A stretch of 64,000 nt of DNA from Pseudorhizobium banfieldiae (GCF_000967425.1 NZ_FO082820.1:4175732-4239731); one strand, 5' to 3'. Numbered from the stretch's first letter, positions 9,795 through 18,805 are shown. The notes: generated from the letters alone by a model not told the origin. Translations and numbers: made by a program.

Positions 9795-10786
9795 GCGGCG
9801 TCGGCGCGGCGCGATGTTTTGCCCGGCGAGACGGCTTCCGCGTCCCGCGAGGTCGTGCTGACGATGCCGGGCTGGCTGATATAGGAAAGCCGAAGCTGTT
9901 CGTTGCGGGCCCTCGAGAGCGAGTCGAGGATGAGCCCCGCCGTAAAGACGAGCAGCGACACCATCATCAGCGCCATCGACAGAATCCAGGTCGGCACACG
10001 GCTGACGAAGCCGGTGTGGAAGTACTCCGCCAGGACCGGCAGCATGAAGGCGATGCTTGCGGCCAGGACTGCGCCGCTGATCAGCCCGAAGAAGACGAAC
10101 GGACGCGTTTCCTTCATCAGCATGGCGAACATCCAGAGGATGCGACTGCCATCGCGGAAGGTCGACAGTTTCGAATGCGAGCCCTCGGGCCGACGCCCGT
10201 AATGCAGCTCGATCTCGCTGACCGGCAGCTTGAGCCGCGAAGCATGGACCGACATCTCGGTTTCGATCTCGAATCCGCCGGAGACTGCCGGGAAGCTCTT
10301 CACGAAACGGCGGGAAAAGGCGCGGTAGCCGGAGAAGATGTCGGTAAAATCGCGGCCGAAGATCGTCTGGTAGAGAAGGTTGAAGAGGCGGTTGCCCGCC
10401 GCGTGGCCTTGACGCCCCGCGTCCGCAAGCACACCCCGGCGGGTGCCGACGACCATATCGGCCCTCTCGGTCAACAGCGTGCGTACAAGCTCCTCTGCGT
10501 CGGCGGGAGCATAGGTGCCGTCGCCATCGGCCATGATGTAGATGTCGGCGTCGATGTCTGCGAACATGCGCCGGACGACATGGCCTTTGCCCTGCCGCCG
10601 TTCACGCACCACATGGGCGCCGGCGAGCATCGCCTTCAATGCCGTCCCGTCTGTGGAATTGTTGTCGTAGACATAGATGCGCGCCGCCGGCAGAGCGGCG
10701 CGGAAGCCGAGCACCACGTCGCCGATCGTGGCTGCCTCATTGTAACAGGGGAGAAGGATCGCGATGTCGACGGAACTGACGGTCAT
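9791..10786 (-). CDS. Glycosyltransferase family 2 (GtrB/DPM-like)
   Basis: A 331-residue protein: an N-terminal GT-A catalytic domain (VDIAILLPCYNEAATIGDVV at the start, ADGDGTY as the DXD site near residue 95) followed by two C-terminal membrane helices (about residues 225-300). This is the architecture of polyprenyl-phosphate sugar synthases that load undecaprenyl phosphate with one sugar. The start is taken at ATG 10786; a GTG at 10795 is possible. It is coupled to gtrA downstream and diverges from a GT-C membrane protein, so the three probably act on the same lipid-linked sugar. Confidence 0.88.
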   Translation of the reverse strand: MTVSSVDIAILLPCYNEAATIGDVVLGFRAALPAARIYVYDNNSTDGTALKAMLAGAHVVRERRQGKGHVVRRMFADIDADIYIMADGDGTYAPADAEELVRTLLTERADMVVGTRRGVLADAGRQGHAAGNRLFNLLYQTIFGRDFTDIFSGYRAFSRRFVKSFPAVSGGFEIETEMSVHASRLKLPVSEIELHYGRRPEGSHSKLSTFRDGSRILWMFAMLMKETRPFVFFGLISGAVLAASIAFMLPVLAEYFHTGFVSRVPTWILSMALMMVSLLVFTAGLILDSLSRARNEQLRLSYISQPGIVSTTSRDAEAVSPGKTSRRADAA

Positions 10787-10901
10787 GATTTTCACTCGCT
10801 ACCCGGAAAATCGGCGCAGGTTCGTCCGGCGCGGCGGCTTTACTATTTCTTGGGAAGGTTAAGGCTAGGTTTCCGCCGAGAAAACAAGACGCCGGAAGCC
10901 G

Positions 10902-12749
10902 ATGCCAGACGCCGCGGCCGCACATTTGCAGCAAGCACAGCCTGAACGCCGGCCACTGTCGGGGCGTCCCGGGCTGCTCAGTCTCCTCTACGCGCTGGTA
11001 ACGATCGCCTTCATGCTGGCGATGTTCGTCCCCTCCGCAACGGACTATGTCGGCCCCGACAATGACGATGTGATGCGCCTGGTACAGGTGAGGGACCTTC
11101 TCGCGGGGCAGGGCTGGTTCGACCTCATGCAGTACCGGCTGGGCCTCGAGGGTGGCACCTTGATGCACTGGTCGCGGCTCGTGGACCTGCCGATCGCGGC
11201 ATTGATCCGGATGGGAATGCTGGTCCTGCCGCAGGATCAGGCAGAAGCCCTGGCGCTCACCACCTGGCCACTCCTGCTCATCCCCTGCCTCCTCTACCCG
11301 ATCGGGCTAGCCGCTGGACGCCTTTCGGGGCCGGCGGCGATGAATATTGCACTCGGCCTCGCCAGCCTTTTCGCCTTCACCAATATCCGCTTCCACCCCG
11401 GCTCGATCGACCACCACAACATCCAGTCGGTCCTGGTGGTGTGGATTGCGGCCATGCTCGTCGATCCTGACCGCAGCGCGCGGAGCTATGTCGTGGCCGG
11501 GGCGGCTGCCGCGCTTGCGATCGCAATCGGGGCGGAGACGGTGCCGGTGGTGGCGGTCGCTTGCCTCTGCGTCGCGCTTCAATGGATCTGGCACGGCGAC
11601 GCGATGTCCCGACCGGCCCGCGCCTTCGGGGTTTCCCTTGCACTGGGGATCACTGCGGCCTTCCTGCTGACCATTCCGCCCGCCCGCTACGGCGTGGTGA
11701 CATGCGACAGCCTCTCGCTCGGCTTCTATGCCCTTGCCGCCATGGGCGGTACGCTCATGGCGGGCGCGACCTATCTGCCCGTCGATCACGGCATCCGCGG
11801 CCGTCTCGTTGCCGCTGCGGGCATCGCCGTAGCACTCGCTGCAGCCGCCCTGCTGATCGCCCCGCAATGCCTGGGCAGCCCCTTGGCCAACCTCGATCCC
11901 ATGCTGGTGACGCTGTGGCTGGACGCTGTCACCGAGGCGCAGTCCATCGTCGGCATCGTAATCCGCGATCCCCATGCGCTCGGCGGTTACTATGCCGTCG
12001 GCTTCTTCGCCGCCATGGTCTGCCTTTTCCGTATCCTGCAGAACCAGGATCGGGAGGCGCATGTCGTCCTCCTGCTGCTGATCGCGGCAAGCTGGATGGT
12101 CGCTCTCGTGCAGGTGCGCGGGTTCTTCTTTGCTAACATGCTGGCAATCCTGCCGCTGGCGCTCCTGATCGCCGACCTCCGGCGCGGCTCGCAGGCGGAC
12201 CCGGAAAGCCCAAATGCGGCCTTCGCCTATGTGATGACGGTCCTGATGGCGGTGCCGGCCGTCTGGGCGCTGGCGGGTGCGTTGATCGACCACAACGCCG
12301 AAGGATCGCTCGGCATGGAGACGCTCACCCAGGACAGCGGCGCCCGACCGGTCCCGGGGGAATGCTCGGCAGAGGACGGGCTGCCGCTTCTGGCGGGCCT
12401 GGAGCCCGGCGTCGTGGCCGCACCCTCGAACAGCGGCGCCGAAATCCTGCGCTACACCGCCCACCGGGTGCTTGCGGCGCCCTACCATCGCAACCAGGGT
12501 GGCATGCTGACGGAACTGCACATCGGGCTCGCCCTGCCGGCCGAGAGCGAAGCCTTCCTGCGCGGCGCCGGCGTCAAGCTGCTTGCCTTCTGTGCGGGTG
12601 ACCCGCAGACACGGTCGCTGATCCGAATGAAGCCGGATGGCCTCTATGCTGCGCTCGCGCGGGGCGACGTCCCGACCTACTTGGCGCCGATCGGACGTAC
12701 GGGGGAGGGTGACGGCTTTATCGTTTACCAAGTGGCAGCGGTTCGCTGA
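10902..12749 (+). CDS. GT-C fold integral membrane glycosyltransferase, STT3-like
   Basis: A 615-residue protein with roughly eleven to thirteen hydrophobic helices and a C-terminal soluble part (about residues 460-615). After the first helix comes a periplasmic loop with YVGPDNDDVMRLVQVRDLL, acidic residues placed like the metal-binding first loop of GT-C enzymes, and near residue 165 the segment GSIDHHNIQS resembles the S/TDHH region of oligosaccharyltransferase STT3/PglB. No WWDXG-type motif is obvious, so true N-glycan transfer is uncertain; transfer of a lipid-linked sugar to a glycan or lipid is as likely. It diverges from the GT2-gtrA pair across 115 bases. Confidence 0.75.
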   Translation: MPDAAAAHLQQAQPERRPLSGRPGLLSLLYALVTIAFMLAMFVPSATDYVGPDNDDVMRLVQVRDLLAGQGWFDLMQYRLGLEGGTLMHWSRLVDLPIAALIRMGMLVLPQDQAEALALTTWPLLLIPCLLYPIGLAAGRLSGPAAMNIALGLASLFAFTNIRFHPGSIDHHNIQSVLVVWIAAMLVDPDRSARSYVVAGAAAALAIAIGAETVPVVAVACLCVALQWIWHGDAMSRPARAFGVSLALGITAAFLLTIPPARYGVVTCDSLSLGFYALAAMGGTLMAGATYLPVDHGIRGRLVAAAGIAVALAAAALLIAPQCLGSPLANLDPMLVTLWLDAVTEAQSIVGIVIRDPHALGGYYAVGFFAAMVCLFRILQNQDREAHVVLLLLIAASWMVALVQVRGFFFANMLAILPLALLIADLRRGSQADPESPNAAFAYVMTVLMAVPAVWALAGALIDHNAEGSLGMETLTQDSGARPVPGECSAEDGLPLLAGLEPGVVAAPSNSGAEILRYTAHRVLAAPYHRNQGGMLTELHIGLALPAESEAFLRGAGVKLLAFCAGDPQTRSLIRMKPDGLYAALARGDVPTYLAPIGRTGEGDGFIVYQVAAVR

Positions 12750-12859
12750 GAGGATGAAGGGGTATGGCTTCACTCGTCAAACACCTGCTAGCGACGCGTC
12801 ATGCAGATTGGGCGGTGAGCGGCATGAGGACAAACCGGGCAGCAGCTAAGGCGCAGGGG

Positions 12860-12952
12860 TCAGAGCACGACCGCCAAAATTAGTATGATCGCGATCCATA
12901 GTATGAGGCTGATCGCCAATGCCCAGAGATAGTTCCGAAAACGCTTCGTCAT
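12860..12952 (-). CDS. Small single-span membrane peptide (30 aa)
   Basis: An ATG-to-TGA frame of 30 codons encodes a short basic head (MTKRFRNYLW) followed by one continuous hydrophobic helix, the usual positive-inside layout of small bacterial membrane proteins. The ribosome site is weak, which lowers confidence. No homologue is recognised. It ends 111 bases from the converging GT-C gene. Confidence 0.4.
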   Translation of the reverse strand: MTKRFRNYLWALAISLILWIAIILILAVVL

Positions 12953-13014
12953 TGAGCTTATATTAGGACGCGCCCAAAAACTGTCATGCAGGGTTGACGA
13001 GAATGGTTTAGGGC

Positions 13015-13167
13015 TCACGAAAGCGGAAGGCGAACCCGTGTCGAAACTAGACGCGGGCCGGACAGGCGCAAGCGCGGCCCCTTCATCATCTGCAGGTTGC
13101 GGTAGGCAGTATCCGCTTTGACGCTGAAGCCGTCACCATGCTGCTTGTCGACGTTGACGAGTGTCAT
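13015..13167 (-). pseudogene. Coding-like remnant downstream of spike gene
   Basis: The frame from an ATG at 13167 to TGA at 13015 encodes 50 residues starting MTLVNVDKQHGDGFSVKAD. The same frame stays open upstream to about 13222 (reading NLSARHTSTDGNLI), with no start codon or ribosome site, directly after the stop of the spike gene and one frame off. This looks like the tail of a longer gene left after a deletion or frameshift rather than a complete gene. Confidence 0.3.
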
Positions 13168-13222
13168 GATGAGGTTGCCATCCGTTGATGTGTGACGAGC
13201 CGAGAGGTTGCGTCCATGCGTG

Positions 13223-14098
13223 CTATTCTGAATAGAGGTTTCTGAAGGCGGGAACGACGATGTTGCGAATGTCGGCGTCGGTTGTCTCGACCGAGCGGAT
13301 CAACGTGCCGTAGATGCGTCCGCTGAAGAAGTCGGAAGCCCCACCTTCCAGAGAGCCGATCTTGTAGCTACTCCCCGCGCCATCCATGTTTGCCACCCGT
13401 GCTTCGTCGATGACGAGCGGGTCGGAGTAAGTGCTGAGGTAGCAGCGGCGGCGCCCGCTTCCCCATGTCTGGATCATCACCACATCCGTGCCGCGGATAT
13501 CGGACGAGCCGGGAAGACTGATGATCTGGTCATTGAAAACAAAGGATGGAAGGCCGGTCGCCGTTAAGGCCAGACGACACCGCTTGTTGCCCGAGAAGGT
13601 CCCGCCGGCAATCATTGCCTGCGTCGCGGCAATGCCGGCAGTTGCCCGGAAAGCCGAGACGATCGTTCCGGAAGCGCCAGGGACCAGGCCCGGCACGTTC
13701 GTCATATCGTCCACACCGTCGTAGAGCAGGAAGGGCTTCGGACCCGTCTGCCATTTCGGCTTTGCTGCGCCGGTGGCCTGGGTCGCGTGATTGCCGGGAA
13801 CGGCCGAAGGTCCGGCGTACCCGCCTTCCGCAAAGACTTGCGCATAGGTCCTCGTGCCGTGGCTGGACCAGTCCATGTCCAGCCCGACGACATCACCGGA
13901 CGCCGCGGGATTGGCGCCTCCGGTTGGATTGGCGAAGCGGCGGTCAGTCCTGGCATAGTCCCAGATCAGTGCCGTTCCGACATCACTCTGGATGAGGTTG
14001 AGAAGGCGAGACGCTGCACTGCCGCCCTTGCCCAAGGCCAGCGTCGTGCCGGCGGTCCTGACTGCAGCCATGTTCAGGCCGATCGAGAACGATACCAT
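13223..14098 (-). CDS. LamG-like phage/GTA spike protein (putative)
   Basis: A 291-residue protein with a short N-terminal section (MVSFSIGLNMAAVRT, then a leucine-rich stretch) and a beta-rich domain from about residue 100 that reads like a LamG/concanavalin jelly roll: KPFLLYDGVDDMTNVPG, GTIVSAFRATAG, and a closing FSGRIYGTLIRS. Such domains bind glycans in tail fibres and spikes. It follows the spike-base gene with a one-base TGATG overlap, so it is translationally coupled. The pairing recalls rcc01079-rcc01080, the head-spike genes of the Rhodobacter capsulatus gene transfer agent. No capsid, portal or terminase gene is in the window. The spike assignment rests mainly on the partner gene. 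Confidence 0.6.
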   Translation of the reverse strand: MVSFSIGLNMAAVRTAGTTLALGKGGSAASRLLNLIQSDVGTALIWDYARTDRRFANPTGGANPAASGDVVGLDMDWSSHGTRTYAQVFAEGGYAGPSAVPGNHATQATGAAKPKWQTGPKPFLLYDGVDDMTNVPGLVPGASGTIVSAFRATAGIAATQAMIAGGTFSGNKRCRLALTATGLPSFVFNDQIISLPGSSDIRGTDVVMIQTWGSGRRRCYLSTYSDPLVIDEARVANMDGAGSSYKIGSLEGGASDFFSGRIYGTLIRSVETTDADIRNIVVPAFRNLYSE

Positions 14099-14361
14099 CA
14101 CACCAGCCCCACCAGGTTACCGGCCGTCGTGCCTGTCGCCAGGATGCGCGTGGCGCGGACGGGCAAGAGGCTCGCCGGCGAAATCCCGGAGAATGTGAGG
14201 GTTTCGCCGGAGAGCATGCGGAGGCAGAGATCACCCCCGCTGCCGACATAGATCGCGCGTGTGGTTTCCGGCAGGTCTGCTGCATCATTGGGCGTGATGG
14301 CAAAGCCGGAGGAGGCGGGGCCGGACAAGGAGGTTTGGACATTGGCAAAGCGATCGGGCAT
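14098..14361 (-). CDS. Spike base protein, RCAP_Rcc01079 family
   Basis: An 87-residue protein beginning MPDRFANVQTSLSGPASSGF, followed by a beta-rich core with AIYVGSGGDLCLRM, GETLTFSGI and LPVRATRILATGTTAGNLV. This combination is characteristic of the spike base family named after rcc01079, one of two genes needed for the head spikes with which R. capsulatus GTA particles attach to capsule. The start at 14361 has GGAG nine bases upstream; longer in-frame starts up to 14448 add untypical sequence. It is the first gene of a two-gene unit with the LamG-like protein. Confidence 0.75.
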   Translation of the reverse strand: MPDRFANVQTSLSGPASSGFAITPNDAADLPETTRAIYVGSGGDLCLRMLSGETLTFSGISPASLLPVRATRILATGTTAGNLVGLV

Positions 14362-14604
14362 GTGACGTCTCCGTGGGTTCTGCAGCCATTGTCGGGCCAT
14401 GCATTCCCGCGGGGATGACTCGACATGACGTTTTTCGGCTGCCGTCAAACGCCTTGAGTGAAAGGATGTCGCCGCCTCAACGGGTTAGCTGCTGTGCGAT
14501 CGCAGAGGCGGGCCGGCCATCAGTCGCTACCGGCGCGAGGATGCGGCTTCGACATCCCCGCATCGGGCAGGTGAAATGCTGGCCGCCTTCCTGTAAAAGG
14601 AGGC

Positions 14605-16212
14605 ATGAACACTTTTGCCGCCAGGGATTCGCAGACAAATCTTCTCGAGGTCACGGTTTCGGAACTGTCCGGTTCGATCAAGCGGACGGTCGAGACCGCC
14701 TTCGACCATGTTCGCGTCCGGGGCGAGATTTCCGGCTATCGCGGACAGCATTCCTCTGGCCATGCCTATTTCTGCCTGAAGGATGATAGGGCGCGGATCG
14801 ATGCGGTCATCTGGAAGGGAACCTTCCCCCGCCTTCGGTTCAAGCCGGAAGAGGGGATGGAGGTCATCGCCACCGGCAAGGTGACGACCTTCCCTGGCTC
14901 GTCGAAATATCAGATCGTTATCGAAAACATGGAGCCGGCCGGCGCCGGCGCGCTGATGGCGCTCCTGGAGGAACGGCGCCGCCGCCTGGCGGAGGAAGGC
15001 CTTTTCGATCAGGCCCGCAAGCGCCCCTTGCCTTTCATGCCGCAGGTCATCGGTGTCGTGACCTCGCCGACCGGCGCTGTCATTCGCGACATCCTGCACC
15101 GCATCACCGACCGCTTCCCGGTTCGCGTGATCGTCTGGCCGGTGAAGGTGCAGGGCGAAGGTTCCGGTGACGAGGTGGCTTCGGCAATCCGGGGCTTCAA
15201 TGACATACCGATGGACGGGCCTGTGAAGCGTCCGGACGTGCTGATCGTCGCGCGCGGCGGCGGCAGCCTCGAAGACCTCTGGGGCTTCAATGACGAAGCC
15301 GTCGTGCGCGCCGCAGCGGAAAGCCGGATCCCGCTCATCTCCGCGGTTGGCCATGAGACGGATTGGACGCTGATCGATCACGCCGCCGATATGCGGGCGC
15401 CGACACCCACGGGTGCCGCCGAAATGGCGGTCCCGGTGAAGGCGGAACTGGACGCGCAGGTCGCGAGCCTTTCGGCGCGACTGCGGGGCTGCGCCAGCCG
15501 GCACATGGAACATCGCCGCCAGTCGGTCCGCGCGCTCGTTCGTGCGCTGCCGTCCCTCGATCAGTTGCTCGCGCTCCCGCGCCGTCGCTTCGACGAGGCG
15601 GCTGCCGGTCTTGGCCGCGGCCTCGAGCGCACTACGGTTATTAAGCGTCGCAGCCTCGATCAGGCAACGGCGGGGCTGCGTCTCGAGATTCTGGCAAACC
15701 GTGTGTCGGAGCGACGCCGCTTCATCGGCGAGCAGGTCCTGCGCAAGGAGCGCTGCCTCGAGCGGCACATGCTGAAGGAGCATAGCCGCGTCGCGAAAGC
15801 CGCCACCGCGCTTGGCGCATTGCCGGCGCGACTGGCGGGCCAGCTGCAGCGCGAGCGTCAGCACCTGACCGCCCTGATGCGCCAGGCGGATACCGCGGTT
15901 TCCTATGCCCTGATACGCAACCGCGGCCTCGTGACGGGGCAGGATCGCGTCCTGCAATCGCTCTCCTACAAGAACGTGCTGAAACGTGGCTACGCGGTGG
16001 TGCGTGATGCCGGAGACCGGCCGCTGACGCGCGCTGCGGACGTATCGGCCGGACAGTTCCTGGAGATCGAGTTTGCGGACGAGCGGATCAACACGGTCGC
16101 ATGCGGGGACAGCCCTCCCGCCTCGCCACCGGGCGCAGAGACTGCCCGCAAGCGCCCTGCCGCCAGGACGGCACTACCCGGGGAGCCGCCGAAACAGGGT
16201 AGCCTGTTCTGA
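14605..16212 (+). CDS. xseA: Exodeoxyribonuclease VII large subunit
   Basis: A 535-residue protein, longer than E. coli XseA (456) as usual in rhizobia. It has the N-terminal OB-fold ([32 protein letters not shown], about residues 12-110), the catalytic core with [16 protein letters not shown] and [18 protein letters not shown], and a long helical C-terminal arm. With XseB it degrades single-stranded DNA in both directions; xseB is not in this window. The AGGAGG at 14598-14603 sits unusually close to the ATG, but no better start exists downstream. The last 45 residues are proline/arginine-rich and probably disordered. Confidence 0.97.
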   Translation: MNTFAARDSQTNLLEVTVSELSGSIKRTVETAFDHVRVRGEISGYRGQHSSGHAYFCLKDDRARIDAVIWKGTFPRLRFKPEEGMEVIATGKVTTFPGSSKYQIVIENMEPAGAGALMALLEERRRRLAEEGLFDQARKRPLPFMPQVIGVVTSPTGAVIRDILHRITDRFPVRVIVWPVKVQGEGSGDEVASAIRGFNDIPMDGPVKRPDVLIVARGGGSLEDLWGFNDEAVVRAAAESRIPLISAVGHETDWTLIDHAADMRAPTPTGAAEMAVPVKAELDAQVASLSARLRGCASRHMEHRRQSVRALVRALPSLDQLLALPRRRFDEAAAGLGRGLERTTVIKRRSLDQATAGLRLEILANRVSERRRFIGEQVLRKERCLERHMLKEHSRVAKAATALGALPARLAGQLQRERQHLTALMRQADTAVSYALIRNRGLVTGQDRVLQSLSYKNVLKRGYAVVRDAGDRPLTRAADVSAGQFLEIEFADERINTVACGDSPPASPPGAETARKRPAARTALPGEPPKQGSLF

Positions 16213-16310
16213 GGGCCGCAGGCCCCCGACCACTTAAAATTTGTCTGCGCTGGCCTAGGTAAAGAGGAGAGGGCGGTCCTGTCCGCCTGCTGACCTCTCG
16301 GGAGTGCGCG

Positions 16311-16643
16311 ATGAAAAGGAACCTGCTTGCCGCTGCCATTGGCATCCTGATGGGTGCTTCGATTGCTGGCCCGACCAATGCCGGGCAGAGCGATGTTTCC
16401 GTCTTCCTGTTCGGCCGAATCTACAATGACGGGGTTACGGCCATCTCGGTCTCCGAGGGTCGTTCGGAAGACGAACGCCATCCGTCCTACTTCCTCATCC
16501 CGGCGCGGATGCGGATCGCCCAGCAGATCGTCATGGGCGACGCTTCGCTGCTGGACGCGCTGGCGCGCCGCGATATTGCGGTCCACAACGTGCTGTGGGT
16601 ACAGGCGGCAGCCAATGGCGGCAAGGTCATTTACTATCGGTGA
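16311..16643 (+). CDS. Secreted hypothetical protein
   Basis: A 110-residue protein with a clear signal peptide (MKRNLLAAAIGILMGASIAG, cleavage near TNA-GQ), so the mature protein of about 85 residues is periplasmic. It has no cysteine after cleavage and no domain I recognise. GGGAG precedes the ATG. It follows xseA by 98 bases and may share its transcript. A 7-bp G/C hairpin (16652-16658 with 16668-16674) lies between it and the converging aminopeptidase gene. Confidence 0.7.
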   Translation: MKRNLLAAAIGILMGASIAGPTNAGQSDVSVFLFGRIYNDGVTAISVSEGRSEDERHPSYFLIPARMRIAQQIVMGDASLLDALARRDIAVHNVLWVQAAANGGKVIYYR

Positions 16644-16685
16644 CCGACGACCGGCCGGCGATGATTTCCGGCCGCAAACCGACGC

Positions 16686-17939
16686 TCAGGCCCACTCACC
16701 CTTGCGCATCACCGGCACGCGCGCGCCGTCGGCCTTGATGCCGTCGATGTCGATCTTGTCCGAGCCGATCATCCAGTCGATGTGGATGAGGCTCGAATTG
16801 CCGCCTTGTGCCGCGATCTGCTCCTGACTGAGCGTGGCGCCGTCAAGGAAGCACTTCGAATAGCACTGGCCGAGCGCGATGTGGCAGGACGCATTCTCGT
16901 CGAAGAGCGTGTTGTAGAAGAGGATGCCGCTCGCCGAGATTGGCGAGGAGTGCGGCACCAGCGCCACTTCGCCAAGACGCCTGGCACCTTCATCGGTGTC
17001 GAGCACCTTGTTCAACACTTCCTCGCCCCTCGAAGCCTTGGCTTCGACTATACGCCCGCCCTCGAACCTGACCTGGATGTTGTCGATCAGCGTGCCCTGG
17101 TGGGATAGCGGCTTCGTCGAGGATACATGGCCCTCGACCTTCAGGGCGTGCGGGGTGGTAAAGACCTCCTCGGTCGGGATGTTCGGGTTGCAGGTCACGC
17201 CGTTCCTGGCCACCGATGCGCCGCCATGCCATTCGTGACCGTCGGCGAGCCCCACGGTCAGGTCGGTGCCGGGACCGGTGAAGTGGAGGGCGGAGAAGCG
17301 TTCGCCGTTCAACCAGCCCGAGCGCTTCTTCAGATTGGCGTTGTGCTCCGCCCAAGCGGTGATCGGATCGGCGACATCGACGCGCGATGCGGCGAAGATC
17401 GCCTCGGCAAGCCTTCTCACCGCCTCCTCCTCGGGCACGCCCGGGAAGACGATCTTCGCCCAAGAGGGGTTGGGATAGGAGACGATGTTCCAGTTGATGT
17501 CGAAGTTCGAGATCTTCTCGAGTGCCGGCTTGTAGGCCATCGAATTGGCCTTGTTTGCCCGTGCAACCTTGGCGGGATCCTGGCTGGCAAGCAGCAGCGG
17601 GTTGTCGCCGGCGATGGCGAGCCGCGCGGCGCCATTGGCATAGGCCTTCGCCATGCCTTCGTAGAGCCAGCCGGAGGCCTTGTCGAAGCTTGCATCCGGG
17701 GCGTGGGCGTAGCGGGCGAGCGTCGTCTCCTCATCCGAATAGAAGGTTGTCACGAGACCGGCGCCGGTCAAATAAGCATGCTTGGTGATGAGCCGCACCA
17801 GCGGCAGAGCGGCGAGCGGGGCCGTCATGACGAGATCCTGGTCGCGCTGCAATTGCAGGCCGACCTTGACGGCCACCTCCGCCAGCTTTTCGAGCCTGAC
17901 CGGGTCGACGCTGCTGCTGATCTCGGAATGAATGTTCAT
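16686..17939 (-). CDS. Aminopeptidase, M29 family
   Basis: A 417-residue cytoplasmic metallopeptidase of the M29 (thermophilic aminopeptidase AmpS/PepS) family. The two-metal site residues appear in order: the glutamate of NIPTEEVFT (near residue 255), the ENASCHIALGQCYSK segment with histidine and tyrosine (near 350), and HIDWMIGSDK (near 390). M29 enzymes release N-terminal residues from peptides. It stands alone, converging on the secreted hypothetical gene. Confidence 0.92.
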   Translation of the reverse strand: MNIHSEISSSVDPVRLEKLAEVAVKVGLQLQRDQDLVMTAPLAALPLVRLITKHAYLTGAGLVTTFYSDEETTLARYAHAPDASFDKASGWLYEGMAKAYANGAARLAIAGDNPLLLASQDPAKVARANKANSMAYKPALEKISNFDINWNIVSYPNPSWAKIVFPGVPEEEAVRRLAEAIFAASRVDVADPITAWAEHNANLKKRSGWLNGERFSALHFTGPGTDLTVGLADGHEWHGGASVARNGVTCNPNIPTEEVFTTPHALKVEGHVSSTKPLSHQGTLIDNIQVRFEGGRIVEAKASRGEEVLNKVLDTDEGARRLGEVALVPHSSPISASGILFYNTLFDENASCHIALGQCYSKCFLDGATLSQEQIAAQGGNSSLIHIDWMIGSDKIDIDGIKADGARVPVMRKGEWA

Positions 17940-18038
17940 CGGCTCACTATCCTGTCTTCGGGAGGTCGCCCACAGATAGGGCCTGCGAAGCGAAATTTGA
18001 AGCCACTTCGTCTCTCGGCAGCCCTCAAGGCGGAGTAG

Positions 18039-18383
18039 TCAGATCTGCGCCTCGTAGACCTCCGGCTTGAAGCCGACGATGATCTTGCCGTCGATCTCCA
18101 GCACCGGCCGCTTGATCATTGATGGTTGCTCCAGCATCAGGGCAATTGCCTTGTCCCGGTCCAGGGCGGCCTTCGCCGCCTCGTCCAGCTTGCGGAACGT
18201 CGTGCCGGCGCGGTTCAGCACCGTCTCCCAGCCGACCGCATCGATCCAATGCTCCAGCTTGCCGCGATCGATGCCTTCTGCCTTGTAGTCATGAAACCGG
18301 TAGGCGACGTTCTTGCCGTCGAGCCAGTTACGGGCCTTCTTCATCGTGTCGCAGTTCTTGATGCCGTAAATGGTGATGCTCAA
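18039..18383 (-). CDS. ArsC/Spx family reductase, YffB-like
   Basis: A 114-residue thioredoxin-fold protein starting MSITIYGIKNCDTMKKARNWL, with a single cysteine at about position 11 and the conserved arginine in MIKRPVLEIDGKIIVGF. Lacking the second cysteine of true arsenate reductases, it fits the YffB group, for which glutathione-dependent thiol chemistry has been proposed. The start is a TTG at 18383 with GGAGAT seven bases upstream; it gives the exact family N-terminus, whereas longer in-frame starts add an unrelated leader. Confidence 0.85.
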   Translation of the reverse strand: MSITIYGIKNCDTMKKARNWLDGKNVAYRFHDYKAEGIDRGKLEHWIDAVGWETVLNRAGTTFRKLDEAAKAALDRDKAIALMLEQPSMIKRPVLEIDGKIIVGFKPEVYEAQI

Positions 18384-18548
18384 GACGATATCTCCAGTGA
18401 AGAAGAAGCGATAGCAAGCCCCCCGGTGGAGGCGCAAGCTTGCCGGTTCGCCTAAAGCCATGCTCCGCCTGCATGGCTCAGATGCTCTCTTGTGCGTTGC
18501 ACAATTGCGGTGATGGCCCCACATTCTGGGCAACATAAGGAGCACATC

Positions 18549-18713
18549 ATGTTGAACCAACGCAAGAAAGTCCCGGGCGGCTTCCTCGGTCGCGCCTTCG
18601 CTGTCTTCGGTGCGGCTGTCAATGCATCGAACGCCGTCGAGAACCATCGCAGGCCGGCCAAGCGTGACCTGGCTATCCTCGGCATTGATCCGAAAGCCTT
18701 TGACCAGCTCTGA
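18549..18713 (+). CDS. Small basic hypothetical protein
   Basis: A 54-residue protein (start MLNQRKKVPGGFLGRAF) with an excellent ribosome site, AAGGAG six bases before ATG. An amphipathic alanine-rich segment (residues 14-30) precedes a C-terminal HRRPAKRDLAILGIDPKAFDQL whose spacing faintly recalls DUF1127 proteins (basic stretch, then LGI...), small RNA-binding-type proteins of alphaproteobacteria. I treat that as a resemblance only. It diverges from the YffB-like gene. Confidence 0.6.
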   Translation: MLNQRKKVPGGFLGRAFAVFGAAVNASNAVENHRRPAKRDLAILGIDPKAFDQL

Positions 18714-18805
18714 TGAGCAGTTGGCGCCAGCCGCTCATCAATTAGGCATCTACACGCTTTGTTAATCCTGCCGCGCGATTATCTCCCGATATCCGGGAGG
18801 TGACG

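Larger units (their letters stand above)
12750..13222. other. Gene-poor stretch between GT-C gene and spike genes
   Basis: These 473 bases contain no long gene with a good ribosome site. They hold one plausible 30-residue membrane peptide gene (12860-12952) and a coding-like but startless tail (13015 to about 13222), both on the minus strand. No convincing terminator or repeat is visible. The appearance is of accessory DNA that has partly decayed. Confidence 0.5.

Noticed and set aside
11307..12773. 488-codon open frame antisense to the GT-C gene
   Set aside because: It would encode a His/Arg/Gln-rich protein without motifs, while the plus strand encodes a coherent multi-helix membrane protein.
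14527..15957. 476-codon open frame antisense to xseA
   Set aside because: It lies opposite a clear xseA gene; composition is that of a reversed third-position-GC frame.
16652..16674. CGGCCGG/CCGGCCG hairpin between converging genes
   Set aside because: No T-run follows, and such GC palindromes are common by chance in this base composition.
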